58,971 bases of DNA from Beroe ovata. Its lineage: Eukaryota; Ctenophora; Nuda; Beroida; Beroidae. Shown here piece after piece: positions 57,776 to 58,971 of this stretch (the first letter of the stretch is position 1; every line of letters starts with the position of its first letter). The notes below the pieces were generated by a model. It worked only from the letters and a program-made list of their open reading frames with translations, was not told where the DNA came from and did no database searches. Both the position numbers and the translations under genes were made by a program. The DNA lies in assembly GCA_946803715.1 (NCBI GenBank), contig CAMPET010000019.1, positions 277,098 to 336,068 of the forward strand, written 5' to 3'.

Positions 57776-58209
57776 GAGCAACTCTAAGAATGTAAGAGTA
57801 GCTGCTGCCTATTTTATAATGCTTATTGTATCAAAATTTTCGGAAGAATTTCTCAAAACAGTGCTCGACTTCGTTGGAAGGAGCAATATTATGGAAGCAA
57901 TAATGACAAGAACTAGTTTTCCAACTCGGGTTTCATGAAACCCGAGTTGGAAAACTAGTTCTTGTCATTATTGCTTCCATAATGCTTATTGTAAAAACCC
58001 TTATGGATGGCCCGGTTTGGGTCTTACATGCTATAGATGAACTGGGTTTAGTATACGGTCTCTCTCCCCAGCTCCCTCTTATGAACCAGATAACTGGTTT
58101 AGAACCTCCCCAGCTCAGAGCGCCCTCACTCCACTCTCTCGCTCGCCCAGACAGATTTGATTGGTATGTCTCGTGCGGGCTAGACATGGCTAGTTTACTG
58201 TATATTTGA
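57776..58209 (+). pseudogene. short ORFs split by a palindrome
   Basis: One frame begins MSNSKNVRVAAAYFIMLIVS and runs to a stop inside the 96-bp palindrome. A second, beginning MLIVKTLMDGPVWVLHAIDE right after it, ends DMASLLYI. The words TAATGCTTATTGTA occur in both (near 57817 and 57980), so the two may once have been one gene, or may be misjoined pieces. No family recognised; confidence that either is expressed is low. Confidence 0.2.
57888..57983. repeat. 96-bp perfect palindrome without spacer
   Basis: Two 48-nt arms meet at the centre TTTCAT|GAAA (57935/57936); the left arm runs from ATTATGGAAGCAATAATGAC. There is no loop at all, which is hard to propagate in cloning hosts and typical of chimeric reads, but a recent foldback insertion is possible. 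Confidence 0.85.
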
Positions 58210-58971
58210 AGCAAGCAGATGTGACTAAATAGTAGTATATATCTTGAGTTCCCTCCTGGTATCAAAACAGTTTTAACTTTGATCGTTTCCATCCAATTTC
58301 GGTGATCTCTTGCTTCTGCTCTTGGGATGAGCCGATTTGCAGTTGACAAGAAGTACTAGTGGTTTAGTAGAGACAGGGTATTATTGGATATATCAAAATT
58401 AGACGAACTAATATCTTTCAGGTTTGCGAGTTCGAGAAAAGCGTTTAAACAATGTTCTTGTACGAGCAGAAGGGGGCACGATGTTCTTATTAAATGAACA
58501 TTGGGGGACAGGATGAACTTATTTCAGGCAATTCAAAGTTTGTTCATGCGGTTAGGATAGCTATGTAATAAATATATACTGAGTATAAACTAGGGTGGTT
58601 TAGCGCAGTTAAACAGTTGCACTAAAGAGAGGGGGGTGCTCAAGTGTCAAAATAGTCGGTCTAAAAATCATATGGGAACGTAGACTAGTAGACTGAGTAT
58701 GTCTGATAGTCACATCTATAATGTCTGCTGCGACCAATCACAGCCATTTGCAGCGCGGGAGAGATGTTACAGTGGACAGTCTAACTGTGAACCACATGCT
58801 GTTCAAACACTTCAAGATGTAAATTTGGTGGAGAATGGATGATTTGGCGATTCTTGGAATATTCCAATTTTTTGATCGGCGATTATTCATATTGACAGAT
58901 ATTGCTCAAATATACTGCCGTGTTTTTCATCCTACGACTATAATAACACACACTCACACACACACACACAC
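58210..58971. other. no gene recognised to window end
   Basis: AT-rich DNA with short unsupported ORFs, ending in a CA microsatellite at 58945-58971. Confidence 0.55.

Noticed and set aside
1-58971. tRNA, rRNA, CRISPR arrays, bacterial operons
   Set aside because: No cloverleaf with A and B boxes, no rRNA-like segment, no regularly spaced repeat-spacer array; the genes are spliced and animal.

Overview
This is a stretch of animal (metazoan) nuclear DNA. The genes carry short GT-AG introns, mostly about 70-300 bp. Intergenic and intronic DNA is AT-rich with CA/GT microsatellites, and mobile-element debris and CpG-rich dispersed repeats are scattered through it. The gene set (cereblon, DAXX, MAP2K4, a ZnT6-type zinc transporter, STMND1, LRRC51, NOXRED1, AKTIP) is animal in character. 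The compactness would fit a small-genome invertebrate such as a sponge, but the species is inference and I do not name it. Single 'n' characters, and one run of about 340 n, mark scaffold joins. Several joins are flanked by duplicated or inverted sequence that looks like unmerged contig ends.

Layout. 1-1400: minisatellite then a purine-rich tract. 1673-2316: a 307-bp-arm inverted repeat ending at an n. 3148-4094: two MITE-like elements. 6863-7333: one hypothetical ORF. 9033-11693 (minus): a two-RRM SR splicing factor. 13850-14629: an intronless secreted protein with two repeats. 14987-18209: STMND1-like stathmin-domain protein. 18986-22526: cereblon, with a small secreted-peptide gene on the opposite strand inside intron 1. 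24494-26796: MAP2K4-type kinase. 28722-29879: COPI epsilon subunit. 30343-34847: DAXX. 35188-38919: SLC30A6 (ZnT6), with a secreted-protein gene nested on the opposite strand. 39655-40314: intronless AKTIP. 40654-47775: an unrecognised multi-exon gene interrupted by a local duplication and the large gap. 47940-48760: a cluster of CpG-rich repeats. 49380-50405: intronless NOXRED1. 50735-52345: LRRC51. 54088-55586 (minus): a C2H2 zinc-finger gene, 5' end not found. 56490-58210: weakly supported ORFs and a 96-bp perfect palindrome.

The genes do not form one pathway. LRRC51, NOXRED1 and STMND1 are of the sort often seen in ciliated animals (general knowledge, not shown here). The most unusual points are: (1) a cereblon whose CULT domain keeps its four zinc cysteines but lacks two of the three tryptophans of the thalidomide pocket; (2) a dispersed repeat carrying a conserved 17-nt hairpin with one covarying base pair between copies; (3) minisatellites whose unit spans or copies 5' splice sites in at least two and probably three genes; (4) two small secreted-protein genes nested antisense in introns; (5) a TATA-driven two-repeat secreted protein of no family I recognise.

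Exon coordinates come from reading ORFs together with splice sites. For the main genes every intron phase was checked and the coding length divides by three. Family names rest on remembered conserved sequence, not on a search.
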